45,469 nucleotides of DNA, taken from IMG/VR virus record IMGVR_UViG_3300038701_000522, positions 1 to 45,469 of that record. One strand, given 5' to 3'. Each line of letters begins with the position of its first letter. The first letter of the stretch is position 1. Shown here one piece after another: positions 28,638 to 37,829 of the stretch. This DNA is from a virus. Both the position numbers and the translations under genes were made by a program. The notes beneath the pieces are model-generated. The model was not told where the DNA came from. It searched no databases and worked only from the letters and a program-made list of their open reading frames with translations.

Positions 28638-29648
28638 ATGGCTACAAAGTCAGCAAATAATCCTACGCTGCTTGATCTAGCGCAAGCGTCGGACGAAGCC
28701 GGTAACATCACAAGTGTTGCCGAAATTCTAACCGAAACTAACCCCGCTCTGGAAGAGATGACTGTCGTTGAAGGCAACCTTCTCACAGGGCATCGTTCAT
28801 CAGTTCGTACAGGTCTACCCGTTCCTACATGGCGTAAAATGTACGGTGGTGTTCAGCCCACTAAAGGCACAACAACTCAGGTCACCGACTCTTGCGGTAA
28901 CTTGGAAGCGTATGCCGAAGTGGACAAAGACCTTGCCGATCTTAACGGCAATACTGCAGCCTTCCGCCTACTTGAAGATCGCGCTCACATCGAGGGCATG
29001 AACCAAGAAATGGCAGAGACGCTGTTCTATGGCAACGAAACTTCTGAGCCTGAAGCGTTCACTGGTTTCGCACCACGCTATAACACTGTCAACACTGCGA
29101 ACGCGCAAAACGCTCGTAACGTAATTGATGGTGGTGGTACAGGTTCCGACAACGCATCTATCTGGATCGTGTGTTGGTCTCCAATGACAGCATTTGGTAT
29201 TGTGCCGAAAGGCTCAAAAGCCGGTCTTATGCAAAAAGACCTCGGCGAAGTTACCATTGAAGATGCTGATGGCGCAGGTGGCCGTATGCAGGGCTATCGT
29301 TCTCACTATAAATGGCAGCTTGGCCTTGTGGTTAAAGACTGGCGTTATGTGGTTCGTATCCCGAACATCGATCGTTCTCTGCTGAACGAAGATGCATCAG
29401 GTTCAAGTGCAGACTTGACAAGCTTGATGTTCCAAGGACTACGCTCAATCCCTAACATGAAAATGGGCCGCTGTTCAATCTACCTCGACAAAGATGTTGA
29501 GACTAAGTTGATGCAGCAATTGTCTAACAAGACGAGCTCGTCTACCCTGAAAACAGAGAATGTTGGTGGTACAATGGTAACTTCATACCAAGGTATCCCT
29601 CTACGGCAGACTGCTGTATTGGAAGCCAATGAAGCTCGTGTAGTGTAA
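28638..29648 (+). CDS. Major capsid protein, epsilon15 gp7 / BPP-1-like (336 aa)
   Basis: This is the main shell protein, expected to have the HK97 fold. The opening NPTLLDLAQASDEAGNITSV, then GHRSSVRTGLPVPTWRKMYG and DSCGNLEAYAEVDKDLADL, are hallmark segments of the epsilon15/BPP-1 capsid family (GP7-like). The later LLEDRAHIEGMNQEMAETLF and GFAPRYNT are equally typical. Length is normal and there is no processed N-terminal scaffold domain, consistent with a separate scaffold gene upstream. It starts four bases after the scaffold stop. Confidence 0.9.
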   Translation: MATKSANNPTLLDLAQASDEAGNITSVAEILTETNPALEEMTVVEGNLLTGHRSSVRTGLPVPTWRKMYGGVQPTKGTTTQVTDSCGNLEAYAEVDKDLADLNGNTAAFRLLEDRAHIEGMNQEMAETLFYGNETSEPEAFTGFAPRYNTVNTANAQNARNVIDGGGTGSDNASIWIVCWSPMTAFGIVPKGSKAGLMQKDLGEVTIEDADGAGGRMQGYRSHYKWQLGLVVKDWRYVVRIPNIDRSLLNEDASGSSADLTSLMFQGLRSIPNMKMGRCSIYLDKDVETKLMQQLSNKTSSSTLKTENVGGTMVTSYQGIPLRQTAVLEANEARVV

Positions 29649-29663
29649 AAAGGAGAACACACT

Positions 29664-30113
29664 ATGATTATCGACTCACTATCAGAGTTCTGCGACAATG
29701 AGGCCGTTGGTGGCTCAACAGGTCGCCGACTCGTTGGAGATGTTGTTCCTCTTGGCTCAGCAGTTCCTAACCTTGGCATCGGTGCTCAAATGTACCTTGT
29801 CATCCGTGTATCAGCGGCATTCACTTCTGCCGGTTCTGCGACTGTAGACTTTGAATTTAGTTCAGATGCTGCGGCTGCTATCGCCACAGACGGCTCCGCA
29901 ACGGTACACGCCTCAACAGGTGCTATCGCGCTGACAGACCTTGACGCTATTGGTGATACAATTGCGATCTTGCCTCTGCCAGCTCGTGCCACTTACGAGG
30001 ATTATCTTGGTATTGTCGCCAATGTTGGGACAGCTGCTCTTACAGCTGGTAGCGTGGATGCATTCATCACACCTACTCCTGACAATTGGAAAGCGTATCC
30101 AGGAGCTAAATAA
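29664..30113 (+). CDS. Capsid cement protein, Bbp16-like (149 aa)
   Basis: This beta-rich, Ala/Gly/Thr-rich protein has MYLVIRVSAAFTSAGSATVD, then YLGIVANVGTAALTAGSVDA and a final Trp-x-x-Tyr-Pro segment. The pattern matches BPP-1 Bbp16, a jellyroll-type cement protein that decorates the capsid. Its place directly after the major capsid gene agrees. AAAGGAG precedes the start. Stability function is inferred from the family. Confidence 0.75.
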   Translation: MIIDSLSEFCDNEAVGGSTGRRLVGDVVPLGSAVPNLGIGAQMYLVIRVSAAFTSAGSATVDFEFSSDAAAAIATDGSATVHASTGAIALTDLDAIGDTIAILPLPARATYEDYLGIVANVGTAALTAGSVDAFITPTPDNWKAYPGAK

Positions 30114-30331
30114 TGGCTAAAGTCGAGCTTTTAAAGACGGCTTTCGTTGATGGTGTCAGGCATAAGCCTGGCATCTACGACGAGTTGCCAAAGGGTTACG
30201 ACCCTAAATCGCCAGGTGCTTACCGCAAGGTTGAGGACGATGGCACTCCAATCTCCGACACGGAGAAAGCAAAAGATGCCGCCCCGATGACAACTAAGGG
30301 CGACACTAAGAAGACCGCTGTAAAACTGTAG
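30113..30331 (+). CDS. Hypothetical small head-region protein (72 aa)
   Basis: The N-terminal half (AKVELLKTAFVDGVRHKPG) could form a beta hairpin, and the C-terminal half is polar, Lys- and Asp-rich and probably disordered (KAKDAAPMTTKGDTKKTAVK). The ATG overlaps the cement stop as TAATG. Comparable small genes lie between cement and adaptor genes in related podoviruses. The function is unknown. Confidence 0.6.
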   Translation: MAKVELLKTAFVDGVRHKPGIYDELPKGYDPKSPGAYRKVEDDGTPISDTEKAKDAAPMTTKGDTKKTAVKL

Positions 30332-30340
30332 GATAAGCAA

Positions 30341-31018
30341 ATGGCACAGGACGTTACATCCATCTACAACTTAGCATTAAGTAATGCTGGCATTAATGTT
30401 ACTGTATCCAATCCTGCGGAGAGGTCTCCTGAGGCGGAGAAGTGTAGGCTACATTATGACACGGTTCGCGATTACGTTTTCGGAATGGCACACTGGCCCG
30501 AGCTAAAAGCATATAGCCGGTTAGCCCTGACGAGTACGCGTAACGAAAATGTGGATTGGGTTAATACCGATCCAGAACCTGGTTATAAGTACGCCTACGC
30601 TTTTCCTTCCGACTGCGTGCATCCGCGCCACCTCAGCGACTATTCCCGCTTTACCACAGGTACGGACGGATCAACACGCCAAATCTTTACTAACGAAGAA
30701 AAAGCAATTCTATTTTATTCTGCGCGCAAGACTGACCCATCTTTATGGTCGAACAGTCTGTACACCGCAGTCCACACAGCGCTTTCCGCTGCTATCGTAG
30801 CGCAGCTAACGGGCAAGAACACACGCGTTAAACTGCTGAATGAACGGGCTAACTCTACTATCGCTGCTGTTCGTGCGGTATCGGCCCGTGAGGATCAGCA
30901 AGTAATGACATCTATCCCAACCTGGATTTCAGCCCGTGGCTATACAGATGCCAACCGCACACGCTATATCTACCCAATGAATGAACTATTGATTAACGTC
31001 GGAGTCCCTGTTAAATGA
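30341..31018 (+). CDS. Tail tubular protein A, portal adaptor, T7 gp11-like (225 aa)
   Basis: This protein should form the ring under the portal. The opening SIYNLALSNAGI, then PEAEKCRLHYDTVRDYVFGM with a following W, is the usual beginning of gp11-like adaptors. A beta-rich middle (YAYAFPSDCVHP) and a helical end (AALSAAIVAQLTG, then LLNERANSTIAAVRAV) complete the known fold order. It overlaps the next gene by four bases (ATGA). It is full length. Confidence 0.85.
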   Translation: MAQDVTSIYNLALSNAGINVTVSNPAERSPEAEKCRLHYDTVRDYVFGMAHWPELKAYSRLALTSTRNENVDWVNTDPEPGYKYAYAFPSDCVHPRHLSDYSRFTTGTDGSTRQIFTNEEKAILFYSARKTDPSLWSNSLYTAVHTALSAAIVAQLTGKNTRVKLLNERANSTIAAVRAVSAREDQQVMTSIPTWISARGYTDANRTRYIYPMNELLINVGVPVK

Positions 31019-33804
31019 GCGATGACCTAATTCAATTTGCCTTCACGTCAGGCGAACAATCACCTAAGCTGGCTTTCCGTGCTGATTTCGAGAAGTACGG
31101 TTTTGGCCTTGCACGCGCACATAACTGGTATGTGGATTTTCACGGCGGCCTTAACACTCGACCTGGATTTGAGGTTAACGAGGTCATCGAGAACATTGAG
31201 GGCGGTGTCCGCTTCATGAAGTTTCAGTTCTCAAACGACACTGAAAACAGTTACGTTATTATCCTGACTGATGGTAAAATTCGGTTCGCGCAGGACGGCC
31301 AGTACATCACTGAAACCACGGTTGATCTGAGTTCGCAATCGGCCTCATCTCCATACACAATCACAACCACAGGAGCGCACGGTTACACAACTGGTGACAT
31401 GGTTAAAGGCACACTGCTTGGGAATGAGAAACGCAGCTTCTACGTGGACGTCCTGAGCGCAACAACATTCAATGTGCGCGACAGCGTGTCAAACGACTAT
31501 GTTTATTTCGGTGCTATTATCCCATCAAGTGCGGGCTTCAATCGCGTATACACACTGGCCAATCCTTATGCCGTGGCAGACTTCGCTAAAATCCGCGAGT
31601 ACAATATCCGTGATACCGTCCGCCTCACACACCCAAGCTATCCGATCAAGAACTTGGTCCGTAGTGCTCACGCATCATGGACCATTACAGACGAGACTAT
31701 TTCCGGTTCTGGTACTCGCCCAAGCTCTCTTAGCTCCGCCGCTAGTGGCGCAGGTACGGCGGGTTGTATCTATGCGGTAACTGCGGTATTTGCGGATGGT
31801 ACAGAGTCCGTTCCGTCCAACCTTTTGTTTGTCACTAACATTGTGGACTTCACCTCAACGGCAGGTTATGTTCGTGTTAACTGGGCTAACGTAACAGGCG
31901 CAATCGGCTATCGCGTTTACCGCTCCCTCGTCCTTTCGCAGAGTTCTGAGCTTTCTGCGTCGCAGGATCTCGGTTATCTTGGCGAAGCTTTAGCCACTCA
32001 ATTCCACGACAACAACATTGTTCCTGATTTCACCTCATCCTTCCCAGTGAACTATAACCCGTTTGCTAATGAGGCTATCACGCACGTTGACATGGTTACC
32101 ACTGGCACAGGGTACACAAACGCTAGCACCGTCTCCATTTCCACAGCGACTGGTTCGGGCTTTGTCGCTTATCCAATCGTGAATGCTGGTGGTAACGTAG
32201 TGGGCATTAAAATTCTGAACGGCGGGTCGGGCTATAAAACAACTGACACCATCACAGTATCGGGCGGTACGGGCGCGACCTTCTCCCTGACTGTAAGCGA
32301 AGCCACCGGCAATTATCCTGCCATCTCTAACATCATTCAGCAGCGCCAAATCTACGCCGCAACCGAGAACGGCCCTCTAACCATTTACGGCTCTAAGCCA
32401 GGTGCATTCTCGAACTTCGATGTATCAACTGTTTCGAACGCATCGGACGCATATGAGTTTATCGTGGATAGCGAAACGATCGCGCCTCTACGCCACATCG
32501 TCCATATGCGCGGTGGTATGTTGCTATTGACTGGTGCAGGTATCTGGCTCCTATCCGGCGGTAACGACTCATTCGCCATCACATCGCAAACAAACTTCGC
32601 CGATCCTCAGACTCGCTTTGGCGTTGCCGATCTGCCTCCGATCACAATCGACTCCAACCTCCTATATGTGACGGATAAGGAAAGCACTGCTCGTCTCCTT
32701 TCCTACTCGGAGTTCTCAAAGGTATACGGCGGTCGTGATATGTCAATCCTCAGTTCTCACCTGTTCACACAAGATAATCCAATCGTGAACTGGGCATACC
32801 AAGAAACACCAAACCGCCTGATTTACTGCACACGTCAGGACGGTTCCGCGCTTATCTTCACATTGGAGATTGAGCAGAACATCTATGCTTGGACGCCTAT
32901 CTCCACAAAAGGTAAGTTCAAGCAGTTCACTAACGTACAAGAGAATGTAAAGGATAAACTATATGCGGCGGTCGAGCGAGTTATCAATGGGCGAACAGTT
33001 GGCTTCCTTGAGTCTATGTCCGACTACGACATCGAGGTCGACGAAGACAACATCTGTCTGGACTGCTCCGTTATGCAAGAACCGGCTGCGGGAACTGACG
33101 CAATCACAATCTCCGCAACGACAGGTGACGTAACAATCACTGCGGATAGTGCAATCTTCAGTGCAACTAATATCGGCCATATCCTTCGCGCAGGTGGTGG
33201 TAAGATCGTCATCACAGGTCACACCTCAAACACAGTTCTAACCGGTTCCGTGGTTCGCGACATAACGCAGATCGCCTTTGAAGAGACTGTTCCCGCGAAG
33301 AACCTGGCTGGCGAATGGACGATTGGTCCAGAGAGCACAACAATTTCCAACCTGCATCACCTCGAGGGCGAGACGGTAACTATCCTCGCCGATGGTAATG
33401 TGGTAAAAGATTTGACTGTTAGTAGCGGTCAAGTAACCCTTCCCAACGCCGCCTCCAAAACTGTCGTCGGGATCGGGTATGAATGCATTGGGCAAAATCT
33501 TCCGCTCACTGTAGATGGCGCAGTAATTCAAGCACGACGTAAAGATGTTATCGGACTGGCCCTTAAGGTAAATAAGACGAGAGGACTGGAATATGGCACT
33601 TCACTTGATAACCTGTATGAGATCAAAGAGAGGACCAATGAGGCTATGGGAACGGCGATTGCTCTTAGGACAACTACTGACTATGTTGCTGTTACTTCAG
33701 GTATGAATAAGGATGGTCAAACGTACTTCGTCCAGCGAAACCCACTCCCTGCCCGTGTATTGGGCCTCGTTACAACCATGGAGATCGGGGATGATCCTGA
33801 TTAG
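31015..33804 (+). CDS. Tail tubular protein B, tail nozzle, T7 gp12-like (929 aa)
   Basis: This large beta-rich protein is expected to form the hexameric tail nozzle. The start (FTSGEQSPKLAFRADFEKYG, then GGLNTRPGFEV) is the standard opening of gp12-like nozzle proteins. Later segments such as GGMLLLTGAGIWLLSGG and YVTDKESTARLLSYSEFS belong to the propeller-like platform. One inserted region (TAVFADGTESVPSNLLFV) reads like a fibronectin-type domain. Repeated Thr/Ala/Asp-rich strands near residues 700-760 suggest another inserted beta domain. It is coupled to the adaptor by ATGA. Confidence 0.85.
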   Translation: MSDDLIQFAFTSGEQSPKLAFRADFEKYGFGLARAHNWYVDFHGGLNTRPGFEVNEVIENIEGGVRFMKFQFSNDTENSYVIILTDGKIRFAQDGQYITETTVDLSSQSASSPYTITTTGAHGYTTGDMVKGTLLGNEKRSFYVDVLSATTFNVRDSVSNDYVYFGAIIPSSAGFNRVYTLANPYAVADFAKIREYNIRDTVRLTHPSYPIKNLVRSAHASWTITDETISGSGTRPSSLSSAASGAGTAGCIYAVTAVFADGTESVPSNLLFVTNIVDFTSTAGYVRVNWANVTGAIGYRVYRSLVLSQSSELSASQDLGYLGEALATQFHDNNIVPDFTSSFPVNYNPFANEAITHVDMVTTGTGYTNASTVSISTATGSGFVAYPIVNAGGNVVGIKILNGGSGYKTTDTITVSGGTGATFSLTVSEATGNYPAISNIIQQRQIYAATENGPLTIYGSKPGAFSNFDVSTVSNASDAYEFIVDSETIAPLRHIVHMRGGMLLLTGAGIWLLSGGNDSFAITSQTNFADPQTRFGVADLPPITIDSNLLYVTDKESTARLLSYSEFSKVYGGRDMSILSSHLFTQDNPIVNWAYQETPNRLIYCTRQDGSALIFTLEIEQNIYAWTPISTKGKFKQFTNVQENVKDKLYAAVERVINGRTVGFLESMSDYDIEVDEDNICLDCSVMQEPAAGTDAITISATTGDVTITADSAIFSATNIGHILRAGGGKIVITGHTSNTVLTGSVVRDITQIAFEETVPAKNLAGEWTIGPESTTISNLHHLEGETVTILADGNVVKDLTVSSGQVTLPNAASKTVVGIGYECIGQNLPLTVDGAVIQARRKDVIGLALKVNKTRGLEYGTSLDNLYEIKERTNEAMGTAIALRTTTDYVAVTSGMNKDGQTYFVQRNPLPARVLGLVTTMEIGDDPD

Positions 33805-34189
33805 AGACGTAGACTTGATGTCGAAAGAACTAGAGAAGGCTTTCGATGATATTGAAGAACTAACTGGCGCAAGACCAAAGATTACGCCGAAGGCAACAAA
33901 AAGGTTATGGGTTATATTCGACAACGCAGAACCAGTTTTCCTCTGCGGGATGTCCCAACACAGTTTAGTAGGCCAGCCAGTTTTCTGGTTCATGCCTTGT
34001 AAAAGATTTATGGCTAAGCCTTTGCGTTATATGAAGGCGATTAAGTTTCTGTTGCCGATGGTGAAAGAGAATTACCCCTCTTTCCGTGTTGAAGTAGCAG
34101 AGGATAACGAAACAAATATTCGGTTTGTTGAGGCGTATGGATTTAAATATTCCCACACCACCGAGAATATGAAAGTTTATGAGGTGTAA
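33791..34189 (+). CDS. GNAT-like protein, T7 gp13-type position (132 aa)
   Basis: The sequence has an alpha/beta pattern with RLWVIFDNAEPVFLCG, HSLVGQPVFWFMPCKRF and a C-terminal RVEVAEDNETNIRFVEAYGF. The last segment resembles the N-x-x-A-x-x-(F/Y)-(Y)-x-x-x-GF end of GNAT acetyltransferases. Proteins of this type lie between tail tube and ejection genes in T7-like phages, where gp13 is needed for virion assembly. Acetyltransferase activity is not established. GGAG precedes the ATG at 33791, which overlaps the nozzle gene by 14 bases. Confidence 0.65.
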   Translation: MILIRDVDLMSKELEKAFDDIEELTGARPKITPKATKRLWVIFDNAEPVFLCGMSQHSLVGQPVFWFMPCKRFMAKPLRYMKAIKFLLPMVKENYPSFRVEVAEDNETNIRFVEAYGFKYSHTTENMKVYEV

Positions 34190-34191
34190 TT

Positions 34192-34737
34192 ATGGCAGGA
34201 ATTGGTGCAGCCGCTTCCGTCCTTAGTTCCGTTGTTGGAGCTGCGGGCGCGATTATGCAAGCATCCGCTGCGGCGAGTGCGGCTAAGTATCAGGCTCAAG
34301 TTGCGGAGATGAATGCACAGATTTCGCGTGACAATGCTGAGCGGGAAATGCAAGTTGCGCAGCTGGAACAGCAACGTAAAGATCAGGACAACGCCGCATT
34401 GCTTGGTGAACAGGTCGCTATTCAGGGCGCGTCTGGTCTGGCGCTGGGCGGTAAGTCTCAGATGCTAACAAGGAAAAGTGCGAAGCAATTATCTCGCGCC
34501 GACTCCTTTGCAGTACGTTATGCGGGTGAGCTGAACAAGTATAACCATCTCGTAGAAGCGAGCAATCAAACGGCCAATGCTGAACTGAAACGAATGGAAG
34601 CATCTGCGGCCAGCACCGCCGGTTTCTTCAATGCATTCGGCTCGCTTATGGGAGCGGCTTCCGCGTTCGGACCTCGAAACACTACCCGATCATATAACCC
34701 TGTTCCAGTGCAGAGACAAGGACTGTTAGCAATATGA
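34192..34737 (+). CDS. Internal virion (ejection) protein, T7 gp14-like (181 aa)
   Basis: The N-terminus is a Gly/Ala-rich hydrophobic segment (GIGAAASVLSSVVGAAGAIM). A long Ala/Gln/Glu helical region follows (QVAEMNAQISRDNAEREMQ), then the characteristic GLALGGKSQMLTRKSA turn and a second helix. The C-terminus is Pro-rich. This is the usual layout of gp14-like proteins, which insert in the outer membrane during ejection. The gene overlaps the next by four bases. Confidence 0.8.
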   Translation: MAGIGAAASVLSSVVGAAGAIMQASAAASAAKYQAQVAEMNAQISRDNAEREMQVAQLEQQRKDQDNAALLGEQVAIQGASGLALGGKSQMLTRKSAKQLSRADSFAVRYAGELNKYNHLVEASNQTANAELKRMEASAASTAGFFNAFGSLMGAASAFGPRNTTRSYNPVPVQRQGLLAI

Positions 34738-37700
34738 AAATTCCATCACCGACTACAACTAGTGTTGGCATCTCTAACACTCCTCTTGCACACTTTAACG
34801 TGTCAGCCGCTACGCCGGAAGCATTCGGTGCAGGGATTGGCCGCGCTATGCAGAACTTCGCTGGCGCCATTGGCAAGATGGGTGCAGGGTATGACGCGCG
34901 TCAACAGAAGGTTAAGACCACTGACGGGCTGGTAGAATTGCAGGAATTCAATACCAAGCTGCAAACCACGTTAATCGAAAATCGTCGTGAGACTGATCCC
35001 GCGCAAAGCAATCATTTCGAGATCAGTGAAGCCGTGATCACTAACATGACGAATGAGTTCATCTCAGGTCTTGATCCTTCGATCCAAGAAAGTTTCCGTG
35101 CACGGGCTGGGGCCATAGCCGAAACCGCAAAGCTTAACGAGTTTAAGTTTGGCCTCGAGCAGGAAGATGCCTTCTTCACCGACGCAATTGGTGAAGCGCA
35201 TAATACTGCCGTGGTCGGTTTCGGTGAAGGGAACTGGTCTCGCGAAGAAGCTAAGAAGCATGTGATGGAAGTTATCCTGAACACGGACCTTAGCGAACTA
35301 GACAAAGCTGAGGCCGCGTACAAGCTTGATCTTGAATTATCCTCAATAGACTATAAACAATCCGTCAAGGCGGAGATGGAGCTTAATCACTCTGAGGCAC
35401 CTGAACAAGCGCTAAACATCATCCGCGCTACTGAGGGTTTCCGCACTAACGCCTACGCTGACACCCGCGCAAGTACAGGCCAATTTGAGTCATGGCGTGT
35501 TGGTTACGGCTCCGATACAGTCGTTCGCGATGACGGGCGTATTGAAAAGGTTACGCAAAATACTGTCATCACGAAAGCGGATGCGGAACGGACTCTGATC
35601 TACCGCCTTGATAATGAGTTCATTCCGCGCGTAAAGACGCAAATCAGCGCCGCTACATATGACGGAATGCCTAACTCAGTTAAAGGCGTTCTTGCTTCCC
35701 TCGCATGGAACTATGGCTCGCTTCCTAACTCAGTGGTGAAGGCCGCGAAGTCTGGCGATTTAAACGCGCTGAGCGACGCCATCTCTGTTCTGGACTCTAA
35801 CCCCGAACGACGCCAGCAAGAGGCTGCAATTGTCGCTAAGGCCGCAATGGGCTACTCTGCGCCAGACTATAATAAAGTTAAGCTGGGACAGGACGCGCAA
35901 GGTTATTGGACCGCGCCAAACGTCACCTACGAGTTGGGAGGTAAGACGCGATCTAAACCTGTATCACAAGATTACGTGGCTAAAATCTCCGCTACAATGG
36001 CAATGGTTGATCCGAATGTGGGCATTAAGATTACATCAGGCGCTCAGCCAATGAAAGGCGAAAAGGATGCTCAAGGGCGTCCACTTAAGCGTACTGGCTC
36101 CACTCGCCATGACCACGACGGATCAGGTGTTGGACACACTTCTGACTTCGTGCTGACGCGGAACGGTAAAGACGTTCGACCTGGAGATGATCCTGAACTA
36201 TACGCCCGTACTATTGAAGCGATGGCGGCGGCAGGGTTTACTGGTATCGGACACTATGGCTGGGGCATCCACGTTGGCGGCGGTTCACCCGCGTTTTGGG
36301 GACCGTCTAAGAGTGCAGATACGGCCAATGCTGACTTCAAAGCCGCTTATGACCGAGGCCGCAGTCGAGCTATCAATGGCATCGACACGGACCCGCGTTT
36401 CTCCCTTGTCACACTGGAACAACGCAGGGCGCACCGTGAGGATGCGGCTAAGGAAATTGCTGGCGCACAGGCTGCGGAATTGGCTGCGGCTAAGGCTGAG
36501 AAAGATGCGGCGATTAACGCGCTGCGGTTTGGTATCTCGGACGGAACAGCTGGGCGTGCAGAAATCGAAGCGGCGCGGGCCTCGGGTATTCTGAGTGAGT
36601 TCACCGACTACGATAAAGTCATGAACGACCTGAACTCTAAAGACGCCGAGGACAGTGATTATAATTCATACGTACAAAAGGCTACGGATGGCGGTTTCTT
36701 CACACAGGACTCAGCCGACGATAAGAACGGGGCCAACGCCTTCATTAAGAAATCGGGTATCCTTCAGGGCGTACAAGAACAGGACGAAGAGGTCGCACAA
36801 CAAGCTATCGCCCTCGCAGAGCAACAGCAATTCATCGCACCTAACCTCATGTCACAGCTTAACGCGATGGCAGCTAGTAACGATTATGAAGCTTCCAAGT
36901 ACGCTTATGAGATGTTGGCTGAGCTTGCCGATCGTGCGCCTGAACAGGTTGAACTTCTAACCACGGATGACGAGTACCGACGTCTAAACGAATGGCGCGA
37001 GAACCAAGCTATCCTAACACCAGAACAGGCCGAAGCCGCGTTTAAAAATGCACGTGATCCTGACAAGCGTATGGTTAGCGAGGCTCGCACGAAAGAGGCG
37101 GAACGGCTGCTTAAGGAAGATTATGGTACTGAGTTTGTCAAGGATCATATTGACGGGCTGTACTACTTCAATCCTGATCACGATGGCACTGCGCCTATCA
37201 CACAGATCGCCCTGTACGATGAGTTCTCGGCTGAGTTTAAGAAAGCCTATCAAACCGTACTTGATCCAGACAAGGCCGCTGCGATCGCCTTAAAACAGAT
37301 TGAACGGAATTGGGCGAAGACTGAGGTCGGTATGCCTGTCTTCATGAAACACCCGCCCTCAAAATATTACCCGTCAGTCGATGGTAGCTTCGAATGGATG
37401 AATGAGTCCATCCGTAAAGACTTTGAACTATTCGGCGATATCCAATATCAATTGGTTAGCGATAAACAGACTGCGCAGGAAGTGGACGCGCACCGCAAAA
37501 ATACATCTGGCGATCTTCCATCTTACCGCGTTGTCACTGTCATTGATGGCGTGTTGACATATGAAGAGGACAGATGGCGGGGCGAGATCACTGATGAGTT
37601 CTTAAAGAAGCGTTCGGCTATCATTGAACGTAATGCGACTGAAGAACGCATGATCGAACGACAGAAAGAACTACAGCAGATGAAGACCAGCCCGTTCGTA

Positions 37701-37829
37701 CAACCTGGCCGCACGTTCCCGCCTGAACTTGACGAGGAGTTGGATCAGCTAAATGTTCAAGTCGAGGCGTTGCGCCGTAAAATCCAAAAGCGTAAACTGA
37801 AACAGAAGTCACCAAGAGGGGCTAGATAA
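34734..37829 (+). CDS. Internal virion protein with GH24 lysozyme and M15-like peptidase domains (1031 aa)
   Basis: This large ejection protein appears to carry two cell-wall-cleaving domains. At about residues 226-370 there is a T4-type lysozyme pattern: NIIRATEGFRTNAYAD with Glu234 and Asp243 spaced nine apart as in T4 lysozyme, then WRVGYGSD. At about 405-525 there is an M15_3-like peptidase: KITSGAQP, RHDHDGSGVGHTSDFVL (candidate zinc ligands His459/461 and Asp471) and GFTGIGHYGWGIHVGGG (His513). The remaining 500 residues are helical, Ala- and Glu-rich, as in T7 gp15/gp16-like proteins. It probably cuts glycan and peptide during DNA entry. Domain calls come from motifs only. Confidence 0.8.
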   Translation: MKIPSPTTTSVGISNTPLAHFNVSAATPEAFGAGIGRAMQNFAGAIGKMGAGYDARQQKVKTTDGLVELQEFNTKLQTTLIENRRETDPAQSNHFEISEAVITNMTNEFISGLDPSIQESFRARAGAIAETAKLNEFKFGLEQEDAFFTDAIGEAHNTAVVGFGEGNWSREEAKKHVMEVILNTDLSELDKAEAAYKLDLELSSIDYKQSVKAEMELNHSEAPEQALNIIRATEGFRTNAYADTRASTGQFESWRVGYGSDTVVRDDGRIEKVTQNTVITKADAERTLIYRLDNEFIPRVKTQISAATYDGMPNSVKGVLASLAWNYGSLPNSVVKAAKSGDLNALSDAISVLDSNPERRQQEAAIVAKAAMGYSAPDYNKVKLGQDAQGYWTAPNVTYELGGKTRSKPVSQDYVAKISATMAMVDPNVGIKITSGAQPMKGEKDAQGRPLKRTGSTRHDHDGSGVGHTSDFVLTRNGKDVRPGDDPELYARTIEAMAAAGFTGIGHYGWGIHVGGGSPAFWGPSKSADTANADFKAAYDRGRSRAINGIDTDPRFSLVTLEQRRAHREDAAKEIAGAQAAELAAAKAEKDAAINALRFGISDGTAGRAEIEAARASGILSEFTDYDKVMNDLNSKDAEDSDYNSYVQKATDGGFFTQDSADDKNGANAFIKKSGILQGVQEQDEEVAQQAIALAEQQQFIAPNLMSQLNAMAASNDYEASKYAYEMLAELADRAPEQVELLTTDDEYRRLNEWRENQAILTPEQAEAAFKNARDPDKRMVSEARTKEAERLLKEDYGTEFVKDHIDGLYYFNPDHDGTAPITQIALYDEFSAEFKKAYQTVLDPDKAAAIALKQIERNWAKTEVGMPVFMKHPPSKYYPSVDGSFEWMNESIRKDFELFGDIQYQLVSDKQTAQEVDAHRKNTSGDLPSYRVVTVIDGVLTYEEDRWRGEITDEFLKKRSAIIERNATEERMIERQKELQQMKTSPFVQPGRTFPPELDEELDQLNVQVEALRRKIQKRKLKQKSPRGAR

